Source: Acanthosepion esculentum (Eukaryota; Mollusca; Cephalopoda; Sepiida; Sepiidae). From it: 64,000 nt of DNA. The stretch is taken from contig OZ038478.1 of NCBI GenBank assembly GCA_964036315.1, forward strand, positions 142,111,988-142,175,987. Direction: 5' to 3'. The notes below the pieces were generated by a model that saw only the letters and a program-made list of their open reading frames with translations, did not search any database and was not told where the DNA came from. A program made the translations under genes and the position numbers. Positions 1 to 10,394 of the stretch are shown one piece after another (position 1 is the stretch's first letter; each line of letters starts with the position of its first letter).

Positions 1-267
1 AAATAAAAACAGACTATCATCAATTTCTTTTTCGTGTATTGCTTAATATATTGTGTAATTGTCATCTTTGATAATGGCTTATGTAAGCCGAAAGCTTAGA
101 TTGGATTAAAAAATATGTATCAATATTGTGATTTTCTTTCTTCGTTTAATGATAATGTTATTAAGCTTATCAGACGGTATGAAAAGAACTTACATAAAAT
201 ATATAGACAGCACTTATCTATATTATTTAATGAAACATGTATGAATATATATATATATATATATATT

Positions 268-298
268 GCCGTTTCGTCCTATATTTGGGACTCATTAG
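268..298 (-). ncRNA. Hammerhead-like ribozyme relic (core and stem II only)
   Basis: On the minus strand, CUAAUGA is followed by the hairpin GUCC-CAAAUAUA-GGAC and then GAAAC. This is the hammerhead order core, stem II, core. The stem II sequence resembles what I recall of hammerheads in animal satellites and SINEs. G5 of CUGAUGA reads A. Stem III would start GGC but runs into a TA microsatellite, so it is lost. Just to the right, on the plus strand, lies GGACGAAACGGCCGUC (312-327), the 3' half of the same motif. The two halves form a local palindrome. Self-cleavage is not expected from the fragment as it stands. Confidence 0.45.
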
Positions 299-311
299 CA
301 ATGCAAATGTT

Positions 312-770
312 GGACGAAACGGCCGTCCGGTGCTTTCTGCGTTCTGTAGACTTTTCCTTCTAGACTCGATGAATTACTTACTTATGATTATTTCAAATCC
401 TCCTATTTATTTCTATCTGTATATCCTTGCCTGAACCGGCTTCTAATGCTCTGGACTGAGCGGCTTGGTGATAGTAATCGTGGCTCGTGAGGGCACAGTC
501 CTGTGGGTAAGGGAATATGTAAACGAACGGCGCTATATCGAGTCTGATTCCTTACATCTTCTTCACCGAGGCCGGTTGGTATAATTGGTATGGTGTTTGC
601 CTCCTATCATAACTGTTCGGCTTTCAATTCTCGGTAATGGATGCGCACTGATGATTAGTCCGAAATATAGGCCGAAACGGCCGTCCAGTTATTTCTGCAT
701 TCTGTTGAGGTTTCTTCTAGACTCGATTAATTACTTAATTATGATTATTTCAAATCCGTCTAATTATATA
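312..770 (+). repeat. 358-bp repeat unit bounded by hammerhead-like motifs (retrozyme or SINE-like)
   Basis: The block GAAACGGCCGTC at 316-327 recurs at 674-685. The following ~95 bases (328-410 and 686-770) are also repeated, with roughly 80 percent identity by eye, so one complete unit of 358 bp and part of a second are present. Each unit start coincides with the GUC that would be the cleavage site of a type I hammerhead. Inside the unit, about 570-640, is a tRNA-like stretch with an A-box-like sequence (tggtataattgg) and a weak B-box-like sequence. A short repeat with both a Pol III-like promoter and hammerheads at its ends recalls the schistosome Sm-alpha elements and animal retrozymes. 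That comparison is from memory. Confidence 0.5.
648..688 (+). ncRNA. Hammerhead-like relic at the 3' boundary of the 358-bp unit
   Basis: Intact CUGAUGA at 648-654, GAAA at 674-677 and GUC at 683-685 occur in the order of a type I hammerhead. Between the cores, GTCC (658-661) and GGCC (670-673) pair with one mismatch, and three extra bases (655-657) separate core and stem II. The segment between GAAA and UC is the palindrome CGGCCG, which gives stem III only in a dimer. I could not find a convincing stem I. I read it as a decayed ribozyme, not an active one. Confidence 0.4.
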
Positions 771-784
771 TATATATATATATA

Positions 785-1185
785 TGTATTGATGCATGTT
801 TCATTAACTAATATGGACAAGTTTTCCCTGTTTCTAATTTAATTTCATTTCATATTGTGTGATAAGCTTAATAACATTATCATTTAAAGACGAAAGAAAA
901 TCACCAGATTGATACATCTTTTTTAATTCTATCTAAGCTTTCGGCTTACATAAGCCATTAAGAAAGATGAGAGTTACATTACAATATATTAAACAATACA
1001 CGGAGAAAACAATAATGATAGTCTGTTTTTGTTTGCATGGAAGATTTCCAACGACAAACTCGTGCATACGAGACGCTGGGAGCGAAATTCGCACCGCTGC
1101 TCATGACATCACACATGACCATGCGTGAGTGAAAACGAGAAGTGTTATGTATGGGAAACCGTTGGTATAAACTATAATTATGTTA
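785..1185 (+). repeat. Dispersed repeat, copy shared with 63470-63830
   Basis: Starting with gatgcatgtttcattaa and ending near gtgaaaacgaga, this segment is collinear with the right edge of the window. The arm sequence of the 1-1040 palindrome is its first two thirds. The family therefore has at least three copies here. Both direct copies abut long TA microsatellites. Confidence 0.75.
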
Positions 1186-1196
1186 TACCTCCCCCC

Positions 1197-1198
<2 letters not shown>

Positions 1199-1260
<62 letters not shown>
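1199..1260. repeat. (TA)n microsatellite
   Basis: About 30 TA dinucleotides after a short C run and cacaca. It separates the opening repeat from the A-rich segment that follows. Confidence 0.95.
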
Positions 1261-1262
<2 letters not shown>

Positions 1263-2080
1263 TAATAATCCGTTGGTATATAATACAAGTGAATTCTAAT
1301 AATATAAAATATTAAAACTGATCAAAAAAGAGAACGCAATGTAAATTACATAAAATAGGAATTAAAATTATCTCACGGTTATGATCATTTCACCATAACA
1401 AGTTAAGATTAACCGATCAAGGTAGTGAGATAAAATAAAATGAAACCATGACCTAAAGCAAATTTTACCAAGGTAGAGGAAAAGTAGGGAAGACACACTG
1501 AAAAAAGAAAAAGAAATAGCTAAAAGACAAAATAGAAAGAGGAAGGGAGATAGAAGATGTCAAGAAAGAGTAGTAACGTCTAGATATGGGGATAGTGACA
1601 GAAGATAGATACATGTAGACGTGACCTTTACATATATTAGAATATTTACCTCGGTTTCAATCAAGAAAGTAGTCATAGGAAATTAGGGAGAATGTTTCAT
1701 CTTATATTAACAAATTCACTATTACTTCAATATTAAAAGATATAATTATATATGTATATTAAAAAGAAAATATATATAAAAATATTTCAAAATTATTTAT
1801 ATATTAAAAACATATATTGCTTTAATATTTTACATTCTCGATTTTATATTAAAAGGAACATATATTAACATATATTTTTAAAACTATTACCATCTATAAG
1901 GAAATAGACTTGATTTTTTATTTTATATTAAAAGCAATAATTGAGGAAGAGAAAATGAAAAGAAACATCTACACTTAAGATTATGCGTATAAAGTAGTGC
2001 ATATAAAATGATGGAGAAAAAATAATATTATCATCGAATTAGTAATCTTATTATTATTAATTATTCTCTACTAAAATGGA
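1258..2080 (+). repeat. A-rich segment with homology to 57687-57760
   Basis: The first ~75 bases, beginning ggtaataatccgttggtat and ending ataaaatattaaaactgat, match the start of the A-rich segment at 57687. Both copies sit immediately right of a (TA)n tract. Further right the sequence is purine-rich (1440-1640) and then AT-rich with many attaaaa words. I see no coding potential. Confidence 0.5.
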
Positions 2081-2335
2081 TATTACATGTAACTTAAGCA
2101 GAAATGAATGCTAACATTCTACACTACTTCAAATAAAAGGTTAGGAAGGAAATACCTATGAATGCTGCAAAGAGCGATAATAGATCCTAGACTAGTGAAA
2201 CAAGTTTACCTGAAAAGTTGTTTTAATTAACAGAAAGTTTTCATAAATCCCGACTGAAAACAGTACTGGCTGATCGATCAAGGAATGCCAAATATTTCCC
2301 TGAAGGGTAACGGCTAATATTACCATTACCATTTG
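2080..2335 (+). repeat. Dispersed repeat family R3, partial copy 1
   Basis: Collinear with 42500-42725 and partly with 10190-10370. Shared words include ttctacactacttcaaataaa, an agagcgataa block, and a tail reading acagtactggctg then gccaaatatt. No ORF and no terminal repeats are visible. The class is unknown. Confidence 0.65.
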
Positions 2336-3298
2336 TAGGATTTGTCTATGAATTTGGTGGGTGGAAATTTTTAGCAGTCATTCGTCAAATTGGAACCGAC
2401 ACGCACATATTCGATTTCTTTCTAATTACAAAAACGCTGCCTTTCACGTATTCTGACAGCGTCAGTGTGTATATAAATCGCATTAAAGTGGGAAAATCTA
2501 GTAGAAAATAGTGACAAACATTTGTTAAGACAATGCCGCATGGGAGATAAAAATCACTGTTTCGCACTTTAATGTTCATGGGTAAGTTTGAGGTGATAAA
2601 TTTTAAAGTTATTCACAATAAAACTCTGGTCAGTAATATAACACAATATTCGACCTAAAAAGAAATGCATAGGTCATTTCCTCACATTCATCTGAAAACA
2701 AAAGAACATTGACGTCAGCAGTGTTGTTACAGCGACAAGAAATTCAACCTTCGGATTATTTTTATTTCTTATTTTTATTTCTTCCCGGTTTTCTTCTCTC
2801 TTATTAATCGTCAACATAAACTGCGCCACACGTTTGAACAAACACGTGTTTAGGACTGGATCAATCCTTTTGCGGACTTTACAATGCATAAGATATTCTT
2901 TTCAGCCTTTCCAGCGTTTCTTGACATTGATAGCTTTTTTCCTTTTCATGCTTCTGTCTTACGGTTACTTGCGTCCATCATTGCACTGCTCAGAGAGCTC
3001 ATAAAATGCCGGTTTGGTGTAAGCTGGCCATTCAGTGGGCTGAACGTAGCCGGTCTGCTTACAGTGGACACATGTCAAGAATATCTCATTGCGCATATCC
3101 ATACTGTTGAATTCTCATTAGGAAAAACAAATACTTAAACATAAAAAGTTAATGAAAAAGAAAAGAAAGAAAATAAGACAATGAAGAGATAAATATATGC
3201 CTACAATTATTCGTAGTAGAACAATGTAAATGTGTATCAGCAGAAGAGAATAATAAATGAAAGAAGTAGAAGAAATAGGAGAAGGTACATTTGCGTAA
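2336..3298. other. No recognisable feature
   Basis: Low-GC sequence with short frames only. The 84-codon plus frame at 2884-3138 has no recognisable motif. I see no repeat shared with the rest of the window. Confidence 0.5.
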
Positions 3299-3702
3299 TA
3301 GAAGTATTGGGGTGAACATTTCTTCTCTGCCTATCGCCAAATTTGATTGTGCCTTCATATAAATAGTTTCGTTCGTACCAACCGTTCTTTCTTTCGTTGT
3401 TTGTTTTCCTTTTTGTGTTTTTAATTTTAAATTTGTTTCAGTTTTTACTGTTTTAGTTTTGTACATTTTGTCTTTCTTTTTGTTAAACTATTTTCGTTTG
3501 TGTATTTTTACCCCCCCCCACCCCGTTTTCATTTTTTTCTTTCTTCGTATTTGTTTTAATTGCTTATTGCCTTTTGGTTTTCCACGTTCTCGTATATGTT
3601 TTTGTTTCTTCTTGACTGTTCTGTTTTACGTCTGTCGAGAAATAATTAAACAAAAAAAGAAAGCCATTTACTTGTTCGGTCGTGGTGGTTCTTAAAAACC
3701 AT

Positions 3703-4470
3703 CATGGCGGACAGCAACAATGAAGAAATGAGTACACGCTTTCAAAACCGGTGGCACCAGCAAAAACAGTCTGGTCTGAAAGTAGGCTGCTTAAAAAAGA
3801 CGCCGTTTTCTACGTCGACCAAAGAAAAAGATTTGAGGAGTCATTTAAAGGGAATGAATTCCTAACGATTCCAGAGGCACTGGATGCCGTTAGAACTCGG
3901 ATAATTTCCCTGCTGACTTCCGATGTTAAAACTCGGAAATTAATTGGGATCAGCAGGGAAAGCCCTAAATAAGCTACAGATCAACCCCAAAGTACTCGCC
4001 CGGAGAACTAATGCTGTATGTGATATCTTATTAACAACGGAGCAACAAGCCAAGGAATTGCCTGGTAGCATTTTGACTACAAAAAACATACGATTGCCGA
4101 CGGGGTATATAGGCAGCCACAGGACAAAGTTTACTATTCACGGGGTACCCGGGGATATCCCATAGGATAGAATGGGGGCCTTTTTCGCCAAATATGGAGA
4201 AGTACATGAATAAAAGCCCTCATATGTAAAGCAGGGATTGCAACAGGCGACATGGAAGTTCAAATTACGGTGAACCGGAAAAATGTCGGAGGGATACCTT
4301 ATATTCTGGTCTGCCGTGAAAAAACGGATGTTGGTGGTCGTAGAAGGCAGGAGACCGTATTATTGGTCGTGTGGTGCTTCGGGGCACATGGCCAGCAGTG
4401 CCCCGGTAAAAGTAAAAAAAACTTCCACCTGGTCCAGCAACGACACCAGCAACAGCAGCAGCAGTAGTCG
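3703..4470 (+). pseudogene. Degenerate gag-like ORF with zinc-knuckle remnant
   Basis: The likely start is the ATG at 3703 after a gccatcatggcg-like context. The frame then shifts: residues from 3751 on (a 73-codon frame) continue in another phase, and a third frame (3944-4165) follows. Around 4355-4405 the translation reads YWSCGASGHMASSAP, a CCHC zinc knuckle in which the first and last cysteines are replaced. A Ser/Gln-rich stretch follows. Several frameshifts make it non-functional. Gag identity rests on the knuckle and the LTR context only. Confidence 0.5.
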
Positions 4471-5095
4471 CGACGACATTGGAAGAGGGATCAACCACAA
4501 AAACGACCGATGGAGCCTGGATGGAGATAGTATATGCCTTGCATATATTTCATTCTTAGGCTTGTCATGCAATTCCCGGAGTCTATTGACAGCTCTCTCG
4601 TATTCTGGACAGAACATCCTATAAAGTTCAGGAGCACACTTCGTCAATTTGAGCGAGTACGTAGACCACCCGACCAGACAGGGACCCGGGACAAAGAATC
4701 TCGAAGCCACTATGTGCGTTCGAGGTGGCCGATGTTTACTGAGTGCTGCAATTAGCATCAGTTCTTACCCACTGAAAACTCTGACACCTTAGATCCCGAC
4801 AAGACTGAATCTAGTACATATACGCCGGAAAAAGCTAGTACAGATACACCAGATAATGAAATCGAAAGTCCCATACGTCGATCGGAGCGAGAACCTAGAC
4901 CTCCCGAACGAGTAAATCTTTTGCTGGTTTCCTTAAATCGAATAAAGTTATAAAGGAGATACATAAAAATTGAAATAAATCCTGCCAGGATATAATCTTT
5001 CCTTAATATTGATTCACTAACTGCCACTAATTTTTTCTAGAAGCAGGGGAAATTGTGAACATTTTTCTCTCCCACACTGCCTATCGTCAAAATGG

Positions 5096-5160
5096 ACTGT
5101 GTCTTTATATAAATAGTTTCGTTTGTGCTAACTGTTCTATAGTGCGGAATAAAGCCTAAT
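5096..5160 (+). promoter_or_regulatory. LTR-type TATA box and polyadenylation signal
   Basis: tatataaatag near 5106-5116 is followed about 35 bases later by aataaag, inside the right-hand direct repeat. The left block has the same TATA word near 3357-3366. In an intact LTR these would start and end the transcript. Confidence 0.45.
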
Positions 5161-5794
5161 TTTGAGTTACTCTGTTCCGTGTCTTTTATTACAAGTATAT
5201 GTAATAGGAAAGAAAAAATAAAAGGTGTAATTACGCAAGAAGTAATGTTTTATCTTGACGTGTTCCTAGAATAGTAATTTTGATCATCTTTGTGTACCCC
5301 ACAATTGTGGCCCTATGCAAAACTAAGCAGTCATAGTAAATATTTAAAGCATTTAACGACATATATCGAAGTCTGCATCAAAATACCTCCAGTTAAATCT
5401 GTCTATCGATACTTTGATTTTTAAAGATTTTATTTTATTCTGACATTATTTCTTATCACTATAAACATTATTTATAGTGGTTACACATATTTGAGTTCCT
5501 GAACTTTCTTTTATTTAAAAAACAAAAACCCGCAAAAATGATAACTGCCCTTGATCGAAAAGTCTTACAAAGGTAAAACTGGTAGCTGCACGTATCTTAG
5601 AAAAGCAGATTTAAAATCATTTCTGTTATTTTTAGCTTTTATTTGAGTATGGCAACCAACAACAAATATATATAAAAAATATGAAATTGTCCCGAGACAA
5701 GGAAAGGCCACATATATGCATACCTGATTTAATTTATGTCCACAGATGTCTAATCTTTAGTTTGTCCTTGGCTACTTTTTCCTGAATCTTTTCG

Positions 5795-5827
<33 letters not shown>

Positions 5828-5979
5828 ATGTGTGTGGCAAAGGAACCATATTTTTAAATCAGTTATTTTATGATGTTTATGCTCTGTAAATTTGCATTGA
5901 GCACTGTTTTTTAAAAATAAAAATATCAATAAGGACACCGGATTAAATATCTTACTGTACTTTTTTACTATGATAAATA

Positions 5980-6050
<71 letters not shown>
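5161..6050. other. No gene; AT-rich spacer with (TA)n tracts
   Basis: No coding motifs. TA microsatellites lie at 5796-5822 and 5983-6050. The second tract is the left flank of the Tc1 insertion. Confidence 0.6.
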
Positions 6051-6051
<1 letters not shown>

Positions 6052-6053
<2 letters not shown>

Positions 6054-7316
6054 CAGACATGACAGAATTGAATAGACGCTCACAGAAACCATTTATTTTA
6101 TTAATTATTATTTTATAATAATTTATTAAGTAATTTATACAAATGAAGTAATTATAAATGGTCATAAATTTAATAACTAATACTTGGTTGACATCTCTTT
6201 TGCTTTTTTTAATGCAAGGATCCTTCTAGGCATGCTAGCGATGAGTTTACGAATATAATCTTGAGGGATTTCTTGCAATGTTTCAGGCAATAATCCTAAA
6301 AGTTCGGGCTTATAAAATGGCTTCCTGTTCTTTTTGCGGAGTTTTCGATCTAATATGCTCCAATGGTGTTCAGTAGGGTTAATATCCGGGGACTGACTTG
6401 GCCATGGAAGTTTATTGATCCCATTTTGTCTCAACCAATGTTCCATTGCTTGAGCAGTGTGACATGGAGCTCCACTTTCCATAAATAGGGAGTCAACTTT
6501 GCTCATTCTACTACTTGAGAATATTGGAAAGAGCCCTTTCTTTAATATAAAAACATATTTAGTTGAATTAATGTTTCCTGCACACGCCACAAACTCTGAA
6601 CGACCATCACTGCAAATTGCACCCCATACCATTATTGAAAGACCCCCATGTTTCACCGTTGGCTGCAGTCTTTTTAAATCAAACTCTTGACTACAGAGTC
6701 TCTATACCCATCCTCTGCCACTGTCGGATCATAATGCAAATCTTGACTCATCAGAGAAAATGACAGTGGTCCAAAAGGTCACAGATCGCTCCACCATCTC
6801 ATGAGCCCAATCCTTTCTGCGTTTGATATTGGCTGGACGGATAAGTGGTTTCCTTCTCGCAGCTCTGCCATAGTAGCCCAGCTTGTGAAGATACCTGACA
6901 GCTGTTCTGGGACTGACATCAACTTGTGTTGCTATGTCAGAGGCCTTGCAACGTAGATCCTGTTCAACATTTCTTTCGACAAGATACATGGTTCTTTCAG
7001 AGGGCCCAGGGCAGCCTGGATGAGGTTTTGTGCACTTCTCGTCATCTCTGATGAATTGTACGATCACTCTATTAACAATAGAAAGGGGTATTGAAAGATT
7101 TCCAGATATTTTCCTTTGACTACGACCACCTTCATGTTGGCCCACGATACGTCCTCACTGAAATTCGGATAGGTCTGATGCTCCTTTGGTTCCTGGCTTG
7201 TTCCAGTATTGTTATCTGCAATTTTAATCAAATAATCTAAGTTAATTTATCTTGGTTATTAAAAAAAATCATTTATAAAATTTATCTTGGTGTCTATTCT
7301 ATTCAATTCTGTCATG

Positions 7317-7322
<6 letters not shown>
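6052..7322 (-). mobile_element. Tc1-type DNA transposon with both TIRs
   Basis: The left end tacagacatgacagaatt (from 6052) and the right end, whose reverse complement starts with the same bases (ending 7322), form inverted repeats of about 25 bp. Both ends abut TA repeats, so the TA target duplication is masked by the microsatellite. The length of 1271 bp is normal for Tc1/mariner. One transposase frame fills most of the minus strand. Confidence 0.88.
6177..7196 (-). pseudogene. Tc1-like transposase with three in-frame stops
   Basis: A cut-and-paste DDE transposase read on the minus strand. The N-terminal helix-turn-helix region ([16 protein letters not shown] and following) is followed by the second DNA-binding domain ([20 protein letters not shown]), the first catalytic Asp in IFSDESRF, and the WGAI box. 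The C-terminal SPDINPTEHHW carries the last Glu. The frame is continuous but broken by stops at 7155-7157 (TGA), 6729-6731 (TGA) and 6702-6704 (TAG), with no frameshift. In the second catalytic motif, before GAPCH, the residues are Glu-Ser where Asp is expected. It is therefore dead, although the TIRs survive and could be mobilised in trans. Confidence 0.88.

Positions 7323-7398
<76 letters not shown>
7319..7398. repeat. (TA)n microsatellite
   Basis: About 38 TA units, forming the right flank of the Tc1 element, then gtgtgtgtgcg. Confidence 0.95.
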
Positions 7399-7557
7399 GT
7401 GTGTGTGCGTGATTAAATAAGGAACTAATACCAAAAACCTTTATAAATTTGATATATTTGCCAAAAATTCCAGGATGACGTTAATAAAACGTTTGGCTAT
7501 AATACTAACAACTAGTTCTTGATAATGAGTGAGACTGCCAAATGTATGTACTAGTAA

Positions 7558-8010
<453 letters not shown>

Positions 8011-8015
<5 letters not shown>

Positions 8016-8674
8016 TTGTGTATGTGTTTATGGGTGTGTTTGTGTCAACAGAAACAACACATGCTCAGAATCAGGAAGTGACAGCTGAAACGCCTTGGAA
8101 ACCTAATGAAGAAAAAGTGATTCCACTAATTAACCTTTCTGTGATAAGAGATTTATGGACATATCACGTACGTTGAAGCTCTGGTTCCCGTATAATACAA
8201 CCATTACATAAAGCTAATCTTAAATACTGTGGTGTATCGACACTAGTAAGTCGGCTAGTATGTTTGCACCATGGATCGCGACAGGCTAACAACAGTCTCG
8301 TTATGATAACTACTGATGTAATTATTTCTGTTTGAAACTATTCACATTTTAATGTTATACTACAGTTATAAATAAATCTGCTTTTACTTCTTGATTCCAC
8401 ATTAAATTACAATATTCAAAAAATTGATTTCTTATTAAAATGCAATATTCAAAGGACAATTATACAACAATTTGCAAAAGTTCCGCTGAGCAACACGCAC
8501 GAGTAACAAATAAAGTAAACAAATCTTTCCTTCATGATTTGTAGAGCTGTGTCTGGGTTCAAATTAATCATTATTTCTGATTGTATGTTATCCTAAATGT
8601 TGTTACCTAACACAACAATCTATATTTCTAATTAAAATTGTTTATCATTTTAATGTTAAATAGCAACATAAAAA
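8011..8674. other. No recognisable feature
   Basis: AT-rich sequence without coding motifs or shared repeats. Confidence 0.5.
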
Positions 8675-8766
8675 TACCGTAGAACGTATGTTATTGAAAA
8701 ATAAAGTTTGCATGATATACTAATAATATGCAAACTTTATTTTTCAATAACATACATTCTACGGTA
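8675..8766. repeat. Near-perfect 39-bp hairpin repeat
   Basis: Arms 8675-8713 and 8728-8766 are reverse complements over 39 bp with a single difference, separated by a 14-base spacer. The outer ends read taccgtagaa and ttctacggta. TA dinucleotides at both ends would suit a small TA-inserting MITE. Confidence 0.85.
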
Positions 8767-9370
8767 TATTTTCAGTGTTAAGCAAGAAAACGTTTTAAGA
8801 TGCCATAAAATCTTTATTCCTCATAAGAGTATTTCTTTATTTCTCATTAAAGAGTTTCCGGCCGTCTTATAGTGAGGATATAAGAAAAATCAGGAAAATT
8901 TAACTACATTTTCGATCTCGTCTTATCTAAAGTCGACCTATATGTGGAAATATACGGTAAATACTGTTCACAGTGCAAATGCTTTGTTCATAAAACATTG
9001 AAATATTGCTGCTGCTTTTTTTGGAGTCCGAAAGGCATACAATTATGTTCAAATGGTCTGTAAGGTGTAGTCACTGATGTCTTTGGCACAGCATCAAGAT
9101 GTATTTTTGCTGAAGTTAAGCCTATTTCTGAAAAACAGCGTTTATTGGCAAGTGGAATAAATTGGTATTTGTTATAGGTTATCGACTGCTTTTTTTAGGT
9201 TAATGTTCAGAGCACTGTAATCATCCCAGTATCGGTAATCTCTGATTTGGCCATTCCATTTCAGAAGATTTCACGTCAGAATTCTAAAGTTGTTTTTTAA
9301 AATCTGCTTGTGATTCTTCTATATTTGCTTATGTAAATTTATCTGTTTTTTTTGTTGGTGGGGGGTAAAA

Positions 9371-9489
9371 GCTTACAGCCTTATCATGTTCAAACACCAG
9401 TTTTCGTACGATCAGCGAAGTTAAGAAACGTCGAACCTGATCAGTACCAAGATGGGTGACCCCTTTCGAATACCAGGTGCTGTAAGCTT
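9371..9489 (+). rRNA. 5S rRNA-like sequence (pseudogene or 5S-derived SINE head)
   Basis: A 119-base sequence matches the 5S rRNA layout from gcttacagcc to gctgtaagctt, and its ends pair as helix I. The Pol III internal control region is recognisable: an A-box-like agcgaagttaagaaacg and a C-box-like gatgggtgacc, followed by gaataccaggtgctgtaagc. Several substitutions against the animal 5S sequence I remember (for example aacctgatcagtacc) and the lack of a T-run terminator straight after it argue against a working gene. A single copy suggests a retrosequence. Confidence 0.75.
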
Positions 9490-9984
9490 GGATGTGCGGT
9501 TATTGTCATAGATAGCGCCATGGAATTGAAAATCAGAAAGTAGAGTTCTAATTTAGTTCGGGTTCGTTATATTCACTTACATGCAAATACACAAATAAAA
9601 TGTATGAATTCACCTCATCTCGCTCAAGCTATGCGTTAATTAGTGGGATTTGTATCAGGAAATAAACATAACTATTCCCCACCCACAAAAAAAAACAAAT
9701 TCTTACAATCTAAACTGTTTTCTGCCTTTAAATTACTTGCCACGGGTTGATATGCTGTAAAAATATCAATCATTCAATCATTCCATTTTTTGTAAAATAT
9801 AGAACCGGTTTTTTTCTGTATGTTTCTTTTGATAAAACCCGTAATATTTTCTATTTGGTGAAGTGAACTTTTAACGGTTTCCTTATGAATTATTTCACAA
9901 ATTGAGGAATAATAAATTTTTTACCAAATAAATTTATCTAAGATATTAAGAACTATAGAACAGTCGAGTTATGTTCTCAAATAG
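9490..9984. other. No recognisable feature
   Basis: AT-rich sequence after the 5S-like unit. If the 5S sequence heads a SINE3-type element its body would be here, but I see no second copy in the window to delimit it. Confidence 0.4.
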
Positions 9985-10380
9985 CCTCAGGTCAAGACTT
10001 TCATTTAGATGTCATGCATGGCGTCTTTCAAAAATATCTAAACTCTAAGTTGTATTCAACCGTTCTAAAATCAATAGTTAAAATGAATCTGAGCAAGTGG
10101 CCATCTTTCTTCGATCATCCTTCTTCGAGGACTGGCGCTACATAATCAAAGAAATGTGCCAAGTCACAGAAAGCACATCGCTTGAGAACTGATAAAATCA
10201 GCAACTACTAAAATCAATAGTACATGTAACTCGAAGTGAAAATAATAGCATAATCAAGATTCTGACATTCCATTCCATATTACATCAAATAAATGGTTAG
10301 GAAAGAAGCCTCCATCTATATTTGGAAACAACGCTAAGACCTACTGGGCTTGAGAAAACTGTTTTCATAAAAAAAAAACT
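9985..10380 (+). repeat. Dispersed repeat family R3, copy 2
   Basis: Collinear with 42237-42640. Both have gtgtcatgcatggcg near the start, then a caaccg block, a tagcaca/tagtaca then tgtaactygaag block, and an aaataa then gaaagaa block with cccccat/cctccat. Divergence is considerable, so the family is old. Confidence 0.65.
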
Positions 10381-10394
10381 TCAACCGTTAGTAG

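Larger units (their letters stand above)
1..1040. repeat. Large palindromic repeat with inverted arms 1-245 and about 780-1040
   Basis: The first 245 bases reappear in reverse complement at about 780-1040. Shared blocks include the segment with cttatgtaagccgaaagc, the aagcttatca block and the cagactatcat terminus. The arms differ by scattered substitutions, so the palindrome is not recent. The interior (268-780) holds a 358-bp direct-repeat unit, a tRNA-like box and hammerhead-like cores, which are listed separately. A third copy of the arm lies at 63470-63830 in the orientation of the right arm. No transposase is visible. The element may continue left of the window. The class is unknown. Confidence 0.8.
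3301..5160 (+). mobile_element. Collapsed LTR retrotransposon with gag remnant
   Basis: A ~90-base block at 3301-3387 is directly repeated at 5039-5135. Both copies have gtgaacatt, then ctgcctatcg, then tatataaatagtttcg. The second copy continues with an AATAAA signal (5147-5152). A TATA box followed downstream by a polyadenylation signal is typical of LTR retroelements. The right block follows a purine-rich stretch (agaagcagggga) that could be the polypurine tract. Between the blocks are a gag-like region (3703-4460) and a short Arg/Pro-rich stretch resembling a pol C terminus (about 4780-4920). No protease, RT or integrase core is left, so it is an internally deleted relic. Confidence 0.55.

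Noticed and set aside
570..645. A functional tRNA gene
   Set aside because: Only the A-box-like part is good. The B box is weak, and the acceptor and anticodon stems do not fold into a standard tRNA.
4360..4758. 132-codon minus frame over the gag remnant
   Set aside because: Antisense shadow of the degenerate gag region. No recognisable motif.
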